A stretch of 19,292 nucleotides of DNA from Gemmatimonadota bacterium (GCA_947457715.1 CANGXK010000011.1:1-19292), one strand, 5' to 3'; shown: positions 7,652-15,843, counted from the first letter of the stretch. Translations and numbers: made by a program. Notes: generated from the letters alone by a model not told the origin.

Positions 7652-7690
7652 AAGCGGCGTTGCCTCGGGTGAGGTGGCGCCGCTTTCGTT
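7652..7690 (+). terminator. Hairpin terminator after ahcY
   Basis: AAGCGGCG (7652-7659) pairs perfectly with CGCCGCTT (7678-7685), and inside it CCTC (7663-7666) pairs with GAGG (7671-7674) around a GGGT loop. The stem is followed by TCGTTT, a short T-rich tail, 20 bases after the ahcY stop. The strong GC stem supports intrinsic termination although the T-tract is weak. Confidence 0.65.
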
Positions 7691-7709
7691 TGAGCTGCAA
7701 CGTTATGGG

Positions 7710-9182
7710 GTGAATGCGATTCGATGGTTGTGGCTGGCGATGCTGTGTGCGTCGCCGATGGACGGAGCTGGCGGGCAGTCGCCGGCGACGGGTAGTCTCC
7801 GCGGCGTTGTGTACGACAGTGTGCGGGCGCGGCCACTCGCGCTGGCGACCGTTCAACTCGTCAATGAGCGCGACCGCGGGAGGACCCGCGCGACGGCAAC
7901 CGATCGCCTCGGGCGGTTCAGTGTTGACAGTCTCGAGCCGGGCGGCTGGATGATCGGCGTGCAACACCCGTGGCTCGACTCGGTCGCCGTCGATCAGCTC
8001 GGCGTGCTGGTGGAGATCAAGGCGAACAGCACAAGCCGAGCGTCGTTAGCGGTTCCCTCGGGACGTGCGCTGGTCTCACGCGTGTGTGGAGACGCGGTGG
8101 CGGACGATTCGTCCGGCTATGTCCATGGCGTCCTGCGTCGTACGCCCGGCGCGGCAGACAACGCGCCGGGAACGGTGCGTATCCAATGGGTCGAATTCAC
8201 CATGAGGAACGCGCGAATCGAGCGGTCGCTCGACGCCGTCGAGGTGGAGTCCGCACCGAACGGTCACTTTGTGGCGTGTGGTGTGCCCTCGGGCGGCACG
8301 TTGCGGGTGCGTGCCTGGGTGGGTGCGGACTCCACGGGCGTCCTCGATTTCGCCCTGCCGGCGCACGGTATTGGGCAACTCGATCTCTTGATCGGGCAGG
8401 CGCGCCGCACGACCATGACTATTCCGGCTTCCACGATATCGGGTGATGCTGCGCTCGACACGCTCGACGCGACGAAGATTGAGGTTGTTCGGGGGTCGGC
8501 CCGCATCGAGGGGGTCACGCGTGCCTCCACCGGCGGTGCGGGCAACCAGCCTCTGGTCAACGCGCGCGTCACCGTGTGGGGTAGCGGACTCGAGACGCGC
8601 AGCGCGAGCGACGGACGATTCGCGTTGAGTGGTTTGCCGACGGGTAGCTACCTGCTGGAAACCACCGCGATTGGATACCAACCGTCACGCGAGATCATCG
8701 CACTTCGCGCTGATGCGACGTTGTCCGCGAATACGCGTCTCGAACGGTTGCTGACGCTTGATACCGTGCAAGTTCGTGCACAACGTCGGCGCCTCCTCGG
8801 TCCAACGATGGCCGGATTCGAAGAGCGTCGGCAACGTGGGTTCGGAAAGTTCCTGGGACCCGAGGAGCTCAGCAAACGCGTGGAGTCGCAGACCACGGAT
8901 CTCTTCGTCAACATGGCCGGTGTGCGCGTGGTCCCCGGCGCGAGTGGCGATCGCGTGCTGCTTCGCGGAGACTTCCGCGGTGCGTGCCTGCCAACCGTCT
9001 TTATCGATGGCGTCCGAATCCCCAATCCGGATGGGCAGGATACGCTCAATGACTACGTGATCCCGATGGAAATCCGTGCCATCGAGGTGTATGTCAGCGC
9101 CGTCACGAGGCCTCCACAGTTTGCGATTGGTGCGAGTACGTGCGGTAGCATCGTCATTTGGACCGGACCGCGAACGCGTTGA
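7710..9182 (+). CDS. Exported TonB-plug-domain protein with carboxypeptidase-regulatory-like repeats, no barrel (490 aa)
   Basis: Probably periplasmic or outer-membrane-associated. A GTG start at 7710 gives a short signal peptide (hydrophobic core AIRWLWLAMLCA). Three Ig-like or carboxypeptidase-regulatory-like modules follow: about residues 25-110 (SLRGVVYDSVRARPLALATVQ), about 115-250 (ending around CGVPSGGTLRVRAWV) and about 275-345 (NQPLVNARVTVWGSGLETRSASDGRFALSGLPTGSY in outline). The last 130 residues resemble a TonB plug (FGKFLGPEELSKR, FVNMAGVRVV, VFIDGVRIPNPDG) and then the protein stops with no beta-barrel. Cys426 and Cys478 flank the plug core and could form a disulfide. The GTG at 7674 is an alternative but lies inside the ahcY terminator stem. 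Neither start has a good ribosome site. Function unknown; similar plug-only proteins are recalled from related phyla. Confidence 0.75.
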   Translation: MNAIRWLWLAMLCASPMDGAGGQSPATGSLRGVVYDSVRARPLALATVQLVNERDRGRTRATATDRLGRFSVDSLEPGGWMIGVQHPWLDSVAVDQLGVLVEIKANSTSRASLAVPSGRALVSRVCGDAVADDSSGYVHGVLRRTPGAADNAPGTVRIQWVEFTMRNARIERSLDAVEVESAPNGHFVACGVPSGGTLRVRAWVGADSTGVLDFALPAHGIGQLDLLIGQARRTTMTIPASTISGDAALDTLDATKIEVVRGSARIEGVTRASTGGAGNQPLVNARVTVWGSGLETRSASDGRFALSGLPTGSYLLETTAIGYQPSREIIALRADATLSANTRLERLLTLDTVQVRAQRRRLLGPTMAGFEERRQRGFGKFLGPEELSKRVESQTTDLFVNMAGVRVVPGASGDRVLLRGDFRGACLPTVFIDGVRIPNPDGQDTLNDYVIPMEIRAIEVYVSAVTRPPQFAIGASTCGSIVIWTGPRTR

Positions 9183-9192
9183 CCTGACCACG

Positions 9193-10056
9193 TCAGATCT
9201 CAGACATGGGGCGGAAGAGCCAGCTCTCGGCCAACAGGGCGGGGCGGGCGTAGGTGCGTGACAGGTAGAGCACGTGAGCCCACGGGTTCTCGCAATAGGC
9301 GCTGAACGTGGTGTTCACGGCCATTCTCGCGCGATCGTAGCTTACGAACAGATACGCTTTGCGCGAAGCGTCGGTGGCGCTGAGGTTGTCGGGGCGGCGG
9401 ATGTTCACGTAGCCGCTGTAGAGCGTGACGGGCACGTGCATGGCCTGCCCGAGGGCCAAGGCGATGCGGCCCACACTCCGATGGTCGGCGTGATCACCGG
9501 GGTTGTGCGGCAGGTCGGGATCGTGGGTGTGAACGTGGATGTACAGGCCGAGGTCGGTTTCGCGGCGAATGATGGCGCGGAGTTCGCGCATGATGTCGGT
9601 GACATCGGTGTAGCGCGTGGCGCCGTCGATGGTGACCATCTGCGGCAGCAGATGTCGTTCGAGTTTCTGCAGCGACTGAAATCCGGTGGCGGCGAATCCC
9701 ACGCCGTCGGGTTTTCCGTCGGGGAGGCGCAGGAATCGCGTGACGGCGCGGCTGGCGGGTTTGTCGGTGAGGGCGAGGGCGGCGCGCATGGAGGCCACGG
9801 CACCGCTTTCGCGCGCCTGCCAGTAATTGGCGGGCCGCCCGGCGTCCCCGGCGCTGACCACGATGAACAGCGCGCGGTCGTCGCGCGCGAGATGGCGCAC
9901 GGCGACGTCGCCCATGAACAGCTGCCAATCGTCGGGGTGGGCCACGATGAAGACGGACATCGTCGGCATGCCGACCGTGGGCGCGCGCTGTGCCGGCGCC
10001 GGACGTCCGATGAGCAGACTGACACAGAGCACCATTCGTCCGATGCGACTCACCAT
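9193..10056 (-). CDS. Exported PIG-L/LmbE-family deacetylase (287 aa)
   Basis: Zinc-dependent N-deacetylase family acting on N-acetylglucosamine-type or related sugars; here exported. A signal peptide (IGRMVLCVSLLIGRPAPAQ) precedes the catalytic domain. The family motif reads VAHPDDWQLFMGD, with zinc ligands His40 and Asp43; the usual Glu after the two Asp is Trp44, a variant I recall from a secreted subgroup. The third ligand lies in GDHADHRSVG (His189 or His192). The ATG at 10056 is preceded by GGGGGA at seven bases, better than the ATG at 10071 or the longer frame to 10119. It lies 55 bases downstream of the TonB-dependent receptor on the same strand, so both are probably one operon. The 3' end is ten bases from the convergent plug-domain gene. 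True substrate unknown. Confidence 0.88.
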   Translation of the reverse strand: MVSRIGRMVLCVSLLIGRPAPAQRAPTVGMPTMSVFIVAHPDDWQLFMGDVAVRHLARDDRALFIVVSAGDAGRPANYWQARESGAVASMRAALALTDKPASRAVTRFLRLPDGKPDGVGFAATGFQSLQKLERHLLPQMVTIDGATRYTDVTDIMRELRAIIRRETDLGLYIHVHTHDPDLPHNPGDHADHRSVGRIALALGQAMHVPVTLYSGYVNIRRPDNLSATDASRKAYLFVSYDRARMAVNTTFSAYCENPWAHVLYLSRTYARPALLAESWLFRPMSEI

Positions 10057-10111
10057 TTGCGAATCCCCCATGACTCGGAATTGCCGATGGCCGGGGGATT
10101 TCGCAAGAGTG

Positions 10112-13100
10112 TCAGGCACCGCCGCGGTTGATCTGCGTCTGGGTCGGTCCGTTCACCTCACCCGCCACGCGCGGGCGGTTGTGCACCAGCGGCACCGGAT
10201 TGCCGAACTGCCACTGTGAGTTCTTGCGATCTTCTGCCGTGACTTCCGCCATGCGCTGCAGGAAGGGAATCAGCGCCTTCTGCTGCGGCGTGATGATGGT
10301 GTCCATGATGTCTACCTGTGACCAGAAGATCGGCCAGTACAACTTGGTCGTGGCCTGTACGCTGTCGAGTGCCGCCTTGCCCGCGGCCCCGTCGGGTTGC
10401 ACGGCCAGGAAGTCGCCAAGCGCCTTGTAGATCACGCGCACCTTGGCGGAGTACAGTGAGTCGGCCTTCAGCAGCGCATCGATCTGCGGCTTGGTGAGGA
10501 ACAGCGAATCACTCTCACCCAGGATCAGGCGATGCACGTTCGACGTGTTGCCCAGATAGAGTGCGGCGATCGAATCGGTACCGCGACGTTGCCAGCTGTT
10601 CTTGGCCACCCGCACCGGCTCGAGCGCCCGACGCAGCTGCTGCATGTCGTAGGGCACGGAGAGGTCGACGGAGAAGTCGAGCGTGACGCGGAACGGCTGG
10701 CGCGACAGCGTGCGGAAAGCGCGGGTGTCACCGAAGCGTGGATTCACGTCGTAGCGAAACTGCTGTGTGGTGGCGTTGAAGCTCTTGGGCAGCAGCAACA
10801 CCGGATCGGGCATCGCGCGCGTACCCCAGCCCCGTAGTCCATTCGCGCCGTGCAGCGCCTGATCGAGCCCGGCCAGCGGGTTCTCCAGCACGATGTTGGC
10901 GGACATGCGACGTCCAGCGGGACGCCAGTTGATGCGCGGCTGAATCTGCATGTTGAGCTGCTGGGTCCACGAGCCGCGGCAGCTCATGCGACCGGCCACG
11001 GTGCCCTGCTGCGCTTCGAGGCATGCACGCACGTTGGCGGGTGCCGCCGACAACAGCGCGCGCATCTGTGCCGCCGTGTTCGCGTCACCCTCGGAGGAAG
11101 GATTCGGCACGACGGCGCGGTCGTTGGCGCGTCCGTCGCCGTTGATGTCGCCCCGCACGATGGGCGTGAACGGCAGTCCCGACTGCAGCCGACCGAACAA
11201 CGTGATCGTCCCGATTTTGGGGAGGCCGATGCCACCCTGTACCACCACGGCATGCCGCGCATCGTTGGCGCCGGTGGCCCATTCGGTTTCGCGCGGATCA
11301 CCGAAGCCCGCGCCGTCGAAGCCGCGATACTGCTGGCGCACCTGCTGCAGCGTGTACGACGCCGAGGTGTAGAACTCCATGCGCGGACGGAAGCGGAATA
11401 CATCGGGAGCGATCGTGCCGGTGATCTGTCCGCCGTAGCCGCGCAGATCGCTGGTACGCAAAGCAACGCGTCCGAAGGTGTTGCTGATGCGTGACTCACC
11501 GGCCGAGACGGAACCGGTGTTCGGATCGATCGCGGCCGTGCTCACGAACATCGGGCGATTGCCTTCCCCCGCCAGTGCGAACCGTGCGACGCCGGCGAAG
11601 TTGGCGTCGAGTGTGCTGGGCTGCGAGAGATCATATGAGCCGAGCGCGTCGACCTTGACCATCACCTTCCGGATGTTGGTGGCCCAGTTCAACGAGGCAC
11701 GCCAACTGCGTGGCACATCGAACGCACGGTCCACCAGCGTCACACTCGGTGCGCGCTCCGACAGCGCGCCCGAGCCGTCGGCGCAGGCGCTCGGCAGCGT
11801 GGCCGACCCGTTCGCCAGCGCCTCCCAGTCGGGCACGGGAATCGACGCACCCACGCACGACAACGACAACGTGCTGCCGGCGATGCCGGCGCCGGCCACG
11901 GCATCAGCCAGCATGGAGGGCTTATACAGATCGCGGAACTCGCCGATGCCACCGCGAATGAAGCCGAGGCTTTGTCGATAGAACTTGCCGACCGATGTAA
12001 AGTTCGTGCCGTTCCCGTTGTCCTTGGCACGCGAGTAGGTATATGAGAAGCCCACACGCGGCGACAGGTGCACGCGGCTCGGCGCCACACCGCTGGTCAC
12101 GCCGAGCGCCTGTTCGAGCGCGCTGTTGGTGGGTGGTGCATCACCGAAGGCGTTCATCTCCACGCGCGCGCCGTACAGCATGCTGAAGTACCGCGTGGGG
12201 TTCCACTGATGGGCGACGGCCACCGCGCCGTTGTAGGTGGTGGCGCTGCGCGCGGGCTGCGTCAGCGTGCGCGAGTACGACGATGCGCGATTGCTCGCGA
12301 AGTCGGCCAGCGAGTTGAAGGTGTACTGGCCGAGCGCGTTCGGCAGTCCTTCCTGCCGCAGCCCATCCACGCGCCCCCATGCCTGCGTCTTAAAGCGGTG
12401 CTTCGTGCCCTGCGCGTTCCACACCATTTCGTTCGAGCCTTCCAGCGTCCACTTGCTGTCGTCGACCGCGAGAAATGGATTGCCGCCCAGCGACAGCGCA
12501 ACGACGTCGCTGCTGGCGGCATCCGAGCTGGAACGGGCAAGCACCGTGGCGCCGGGAAGATTCACATACGGCGACGTCTGGTCGCGCACCGAGCTGATGG
12601 CCAGCCGGTTCTGCATGAGCGTGCGATAGCCGGCACCCATGAACTGACTCTGCAGGAACTGCGCGCCCATGGTGCGCTGCTGCTGCTTGCCACCGGCGGC
12701 TGGTGCCACCAGCGGGCCAAAGGCGAGCGCGCCTTCCTTGCTGCTCGAGGCGTACGTGGTGAGCGTGAGTGTGCGGAGCGAATCGCGGATGTCATCGATG
12801 CGCCCGAGCCAGGTGATGTTGTCCTGCTGCCGCGCGGTGGGAATACCGCCACCCGAAAGTGGCAGGCCCACGGCATTCGCCACCTCCAGCACGCGCCGTG
12901 CCGAGTCGGGTGAAAGTCCGGCGCGCCGCAGCGCCTCGGCATCGCCGCCCAGCAGCGTGGCGGGATCACTCACGGTGCGGCCGACGTCGAGCGCGATGTT
13001 GTACGTGAGCACGCGCGTGATGGCTTCACCGTCAGCGCCAAAGCTGCCGCGGAAGCCCCCGTTCACGAGACCGAGCGACCGACCCACGTTGTCGGTGAGC

Positions 13101-13906
13101 TGCAGCTGTGGCGCATTGAGCGTGAGATACGCATTGCGGTTCTGGAAGTCGCGCGAGCCGGCGCCGAGTCGCACATCGATGTTCGCGCCGGCGAATCCGC
13201 CGCGCGTGGGATCGAAGGTGGCGCCTGTGACGCGCATCTCCGTGTGCGCGGCCCGTGGCAGTGATCCGCCAGGCATCGCCATGCCATTCAGGGTGGTCAG
13301 GTTCGAGCCTACGCCGGCGCCGAGCATGGTGGGACCGCCGGCGGTGAGGGTGACACCGGGAATCGTGCCGGCCATGGCCCCCAGATCCCCGGCGGCATTG
13401 ACGCTCACGCGGCCCTCCACGCCGTCAACCCATTGCTCGCTGGCGCCAGTTTCGGCCTGATACGGCGACGCGATCGTCGCGCTCGCACGCACGGGTTTGG
13501 CGGCGACCACCTTCACGGCGGCCAACATCGCCAAGTCGCGTCCCATGGTGAAATCAGCGACCAGCTCGCGTTCACTGGCGAGTCGCTGAACGCGACGACG
13601 GGCGGTGCGGAATCCGAGCGACGACACGTTCACGAGATAATCGCCGGTGCCTTGCTCGAAGCGACTGCTATATCGGCCGGCGGAGTCGGTGACGGTACTC
13701 TGCACCAGGCGGTCGGGGCCGCGTGTGATCACCACGGAGGCACCGACGAGGGCGCGGCTGGAATCGTCGAGTACGCGTCCGCGTACGATGTCGGCACCTT
13801 GAGCACGCACCGTGCCGATCGCGAGCAGCAGCATCGCTGCGACATTGAGGGGGAGGAATCTCATGACGCATACGACGCTACGTGAGACGAATTGGTTGCA
13901 GCCCAT
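10112..13906 (-). CDS. TonB-dependent receptor (OmpA-like outer-membrane type) with C-terminal LTxxQ extension (1264 aa)
   Basis: Outer-membrane transporter. A signal peptide (core LNVAAMLLLAIGTVRAQ, ending near residue 36) is followed by a carboxypeptidase-regulatory-like domain at about 40-110 (IVRGRVLDDSSRALVGASVV). The plug is at about 150-260 (LGAMAGTIPGVTL, LTTLNGMAMPGGS, FDPTRGGFAGANIDVRLG). A long beta-barrel follows with the acidic loop DINGDGRANDR (from Asp920), common in these receptors. The last barrel-like strand is PFRVTLDFSVDLSVPYD (1071-1087). About 176 more residues follow, largely helical, with LTKPQ at 1137-1141 and ITPQQ at 1205-1209, spaced as in Spy/CpxP periplasmic proteins. 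The ATG at 13906 sits five bases after TAGCAT, fitting a leaderless start; ATG 13864 (Met15) gives a tidier signal peptide but has no ribosome site. Substrate unknown; the downstream deacetylase suggests a glycan. Confidence 0.85.
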   Translation of the reverse strand: MGCNQFVSRSVVCVMRFLPLNVAAMLLLAIGTVRAQGADIVRGRVLDDSSRALVGASVVITRGPDRLVQSTVTDSAGRYSSRFEQGTGDYLVNVSSLGFRTARRRVQRLASERELVADFTMGRDLAMLAAVKVVAAKPVRASATIASPYQAETGASEQWVDGVEGRVSVNAAGDLGAMAGTIPGVTLTAGGPTMLGAGVGSNLTTLNGMAMPGGSLPRAAHTEMRVTGATFDPTRGGFAGANIDVRLGAGSRDFQNRNAYLTLNAPQLQLTDNVGRSLGLVNGGFRGSFGADGEAITRVLTYNIALDVGRTVSDPATLLGGDAEALRRAGLSPDSARRVLEVANAVGLPLSGGGIPTARQQDNITWLGRIDDIRDSLRTLTLTTYASSSKEGALAFGPLVAPAAGGKQQQRTMGAQFLQSQFMGAGYRTLMQNRLAISSVRDQTSPYVNLPGATVLARSSSDAASSDVVALSLGGNPFLAVDDSKWTLEGSNEMVWNAQGTKHRFKTQAWGRVDGLRQEGLPNALGQYTFNSLADFASNRASSYSRTLTQPARSATTYNGAVAVAHQWNPTRYFSMLYGARVEMNAFGDAPPTNSALEQALGVTSGVAPSRVHLSPRVGFSYTYSRAKDNGNGTNFTSVGKFYRQSLGFIRGGIGEFRDLYKPSMLADAVAGAGIAGSTLSLSCVGASIPVPDWEALANGSATLPSACADGSGALSERAPSVTLVDRAFDVPRSWRASLNWATNIRKVMVKVDALGSYDLSQPSTLDANFAGVARFALAGEGNRPMFVSTAAIDPNTGSVSAGESRISNTFGRVALRTSDLRGYGGQITGTIAPDVFRFRPRMEFYTSASYTLQQVRQQYRGFDGAGFGDPRETEWATGANDARHAVVVQGGIGLPKIGTITLFGRLQSGLPFTPIVRGDINGDGRANDRAVVPNPSSEGDANTAAQMRALLSAAPANVRACLEAQQGTVAGRMSCRGSWTQQLNMQIQPRINWRPAGRRMSANIVLENPLAGLDQALHGANGLRGWGTRAMPDPVLLLPKSFNATTQQFRYDVNPRFGDTRAFRTLSRQPFRVTLDFSVDLSVPYDMQQLRRALEPVRVAKNSWQRRGTDSIAALYLGNTSNVHRLILGESDSLFLTKPQIDALLKADSLYSAKVRVIYKALGDFLAVQPDGAAGKAALDSVQATTKLYWPIFWSQVDIMDTIITPQQKALIPFLQRMAEVTAEDRKNSQWQFGNPVPLVHNRPRVAGEVNGPTQTQINRGGA

Positions 13907-13911
13907 GGGCG

Positions 13912-13921
13912 ATGCTAGCTT
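13912..13921. promoter_or_regulatory. Overlapping bidirectional -10 boxes around GCTAGC
   Basis: On the plus strand TAGCTT (13916-13921) is followed by five bases and the ATG at 13927. On the minus strand TAGCAT (13917-13912) is followed by five bases and the ATG at 13906. The two hexamers share 13916-13917. Neither start has a Shine-Dalgarno, so both messages would be leaderless and the two promoters could not be occupied at once. On the plus strand TTGGTT (13892-13897) gives a possible -35 with an 18-base spacer. Confidence 0.5.
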
Positions 13922-13926
13922 TCGGT

Positions 13927-14727
13927 ATGCCTCGCCCCACGGGTCGCGCGCTCACCCGCGTCGTCTCAACCGTTCCGTTCCTCGCCTGCGGCCTGTCGAT
14001 CGCGCAGCTGGCCGTTCCTGTGACCGCGCCGCTTGGCGCGCAGGAGGCACCCGCCGCTTCGCCACCGACTGTTCAGGCGGTCTTGATCGCGCCCGGTGAC
14101 TCGTCGCTGCGCGGCAGCCGCATCGTGGCCGACTCGGTGCAGTACTCGCTGATCGCGTATCGCGGGGCCCAGCAGCAGACGCTGGGCACAGCGGTCGATG
14201 TGGTGAGGCTCGAGCTGCGTGGCGATGTACCGGTGATCCATCGCGTGCTCACGGTGTCTCCCGGCCGCACGCCGTTGATCGATTCCACCGTGACCGATGC
14301 GCGCACGTTGGCGCCGCGTCGTCATCGCAACGTGTCGCCGTCGCGGCTGATCTCGCTGGAGTTCAGCGGCACGCGCGTGAAGGGATCGATCGGCCCGGTC
14401 GATGTCCCGTCGCTGCCGATCGATACCACACTCGCGATCGCGCCCTTCGACTCGGGCAATTGGGATCTGATCGTGCGTTCGCTGCCGCTGGAGAAAGGCT
14501 ACGCCGCCCGCTTCCGCGTGTACGACACCGACAGTGGACTACGCGAGTATCGCATCGAGGTCACCGGCAGCGCCACCGTGCTTGGCGAGGAGGCGCACGT
14601 GGTGATCTTCACGCTGGCGCCGAAGCGTGAATCGGTGGTGTGGATCGGCAAGGCGTCGCGACGATTGCTGCAGGTCGAAACGATGATCGATGCGAATACC
14701 ATGCTGCGGCAGGAGCGACGGCCGTAG
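13927..14727 (+). CDS. Exported protein of unknown function (266 aa)
   Basis: The ATG at 13927 opens a likely Sec signal peptide: basic start (MPRPTGRALTR), hydrophobic core (VPFLACGLSIAQLAV) and cleavage probably near LGAQ at residue 37. The mature part is predicted mainly beta, with alternating strands (YSLIAYRGAQQQTLGTAVDVV, TDSGLREYRIEVTGSATV, HVVIFTLAPKRESVVWIGKA). Its ending, RLLQVETMIDANTMLRQER, resembles the last strands of LolA- or DUF3108-type periplasmic beta proteins, but I do not recognise the family with certainty. No Cys lipobox is present. It is divergent from the TonB-dependent receptor with 20 bases between the starts and may be co-controlled. It is convergent with the BLUF gene, 48 bases away. 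The upstream alternative start (13882) would overlap the receptor start. Confidence 0.75.
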   Translation: MPRPTGRALTRVVSTVPFLACGLSIAQLAVPVTAPLGAQEAPAASPPTVQAVLIAPGDSSLRGSRIVADSVQYSLIAYRGAQQQTLGTAVDVVRLELRGDVPVIHRVLTVSPGRTPLIDSTVTDARTLAPRRHRNVSPSRLISLEFSGTRVKGSIGPVDVPSLPIDTTLAIAPFDSGNWDLIVRSLPLEKGYAARFRVYDTDSGLREYRIEVTGSATVLGEEAHVVIFTLAPKRESVVWIGKASRRLLQVETMIDANTMLRQERRP

Positions 14728-14775
14728 GGCCCGACCTCATCGCCAGAGGAGCACTTTGCGCCAGCCGCCGGACGG

Positions 14776-15843
14776 TCAGTGCGGCCCGCCGCATGCGCGT
14801 GCGATGTCGCGGGAAAGATGCGCGGCCGACGTCGAGCTGCCGTCGGAGTGCACGTCGGCGCTCGATGCGGTGCGATCGTAAAAGGCGCGTCCACCGGCGA
14901 TGACCACCAGGGCCGGATTCTTCGAGGCGCGGCGCACGGCGTCGATGATATGACTCATGCGATCGATGCGATGCTCACGGGTGAACGCGGGGCTGAGCGA
15001 CAGATCGACCGCGTCGAACCAGTTCGTGGCCACAATGCGCTCGAGCGCTTGTTCGGTGGACGGGAAGCGGACACGCGTGTCATGTCCCGCATGCCAGAGC
15101 GCTTCGGCGTCGAGCGTGGCGCCGAGCATATGGATCTCGCCGGGCAACGGCGCCACGAGCACCACCAGCGGATGTTCGCTGTGCTGCTGCACGCTGTCGG
15201 CGGCGACTTCGCGCAGGAACGTCTGCAGTCGACACAGTCCGAGCGTCACGTCGTACTCGCCGCAATCGTCGTCGGCCCACAGATCGCCGAGACAGCGCGC
15301 GGCGGGTTCGATGAGCAGTTCGGTGAGCGCTGCGATCGAGCGGAACTCGGCGTGCGCGGCGAGCAGCAGCAGTCGCGCCTCCGACGGCTCGGTGGCAATC
15401 ACGAGCGCCGCCAGTCGTTCGGCTGCGGCATTGGTGGACGACACGGCGGCGGCGGTGAGGTCGCCGATCAGGGGGTCGCCCAGTCCGGTCGTGAGCTTGA
15501 GGCTCCAGTTTGCGAACAGGCGCGTCGGGGCGCTGTGCACCGAGAGCGCTTCGATGTCGGCGTGACGCGGGTCTTGGCTGATCGACGACCAGATGCGGGC
15601 GATGCTGGCCGGCGGTCCTTCGAGCCACTGAAAGAAGCGGTCGTCGTTGTAGACCATCATGCCGGTGATGTTTTCGGCACGGTTGCGCGCGGCGGCCGAG
15701 TGCTGCAGATCGCTCAGCTGCGATTCGGAGAGCGGCGTGGTCGCGCGACTGCGGTACGTGAGCGTCATCAACGGCGTGGCCGCTGACTGATCGCGCCCGT
15801 GTGTGGTGCCCACGTTGTGCGCCGTCGTCCGATCTCCCGCCAT
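14776..15843 (-). CDS. BLUF blue-light receptor with AppA-like cobalamin/heme-type sensory module (355 aa)
   Basis: Probable cytoplasmic light sensor. Residues about 25-120 are a BLUF domain binding FAD. The photocycle residues align with AppA by exact spacing: Tyr30, Asn54 and Gln72 (AppA Tyr21, Asn45, Gln63), and Trp113 matches AppA Trp104. Residues about 155-225 form a helical segment typical of B12-binding regulators (PAARCLGDLWADDDCGEYD, then VTLGLCRLQ). Residues about 225-325 resemble the B12-binding Rossmann fold, with PGEIHMLG carrying His238 in the place of the lower-ligand His, and AGGRAFYD in the GG position. This is the BLUF plus SCHIC layout of AppA, which senses light and heme or redox state. 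The ATG at 15843 is supported by GGAG eight bases upstream; ATG 15768 would cut the first BLUF strand. Longer frames to 15933 are possible. No photosynthesis gene lies nearby, so the partner is unknown. Confidence 0.88.
   Translation of the reverse strand: MAGDRTTAHNVGTTHGRDQSAATPLMTLTYRSRATTPLSESQLSDLQHSAAARNRAENITGMMVYNDDRFFQWLEGPPASIARIWSSISQDPRHADIEALSVHSAPTRLFANWSLKLTTGLGDPLIGDLTAAAVSSTNAAAERLAALVIATEPSEARLLLLAAHAEFRSIAALTELLIEPAARCLGDLWADDDCGEYDVTLGLCRLQTFLREVAADSVQQHSEHPLVVLVAPLPGEIHMLGATLDAEALWHAGHDTRVRFPSTEQALERIVATNWFDAVDLSLSPAFTREHRIDRMSHIIDAVRRASKNPALVVIAGGRAFYDRTASSADVHSDGSSTSAAHLSRDIARACGGPH

Noticed and set aside
7674..7709. GTG at 7674 as start of the plug-domain protein
   Set aside because: It lies inside the ahcY terminator hairpin, and the signal peptide begins cleanly at GTG 7710; kept only as an alternative.
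6039..7967. 642-codon open frame on the minus strand opposite ahcY
   Set aside because: It mirrors the codon pattern of ahcY, is rich in His/Arg/Val/Leu with no recognisable domain, and overlaps two other genes; a GC-rich antisense shadow.
9184..9196. CTGAC-CAC-GTCAG hairpin between convergent genes as terminator
   Set aside because: Only a five-base stem without T-tract on either strand; too weak to annotate.
14779..15786. 335-codon plus-strand frame opposite the BLUF gene
   Set aside because: Gly/Arg/His-rich shadow without domains; the minus strand carries BLUF residues at exact spacing.
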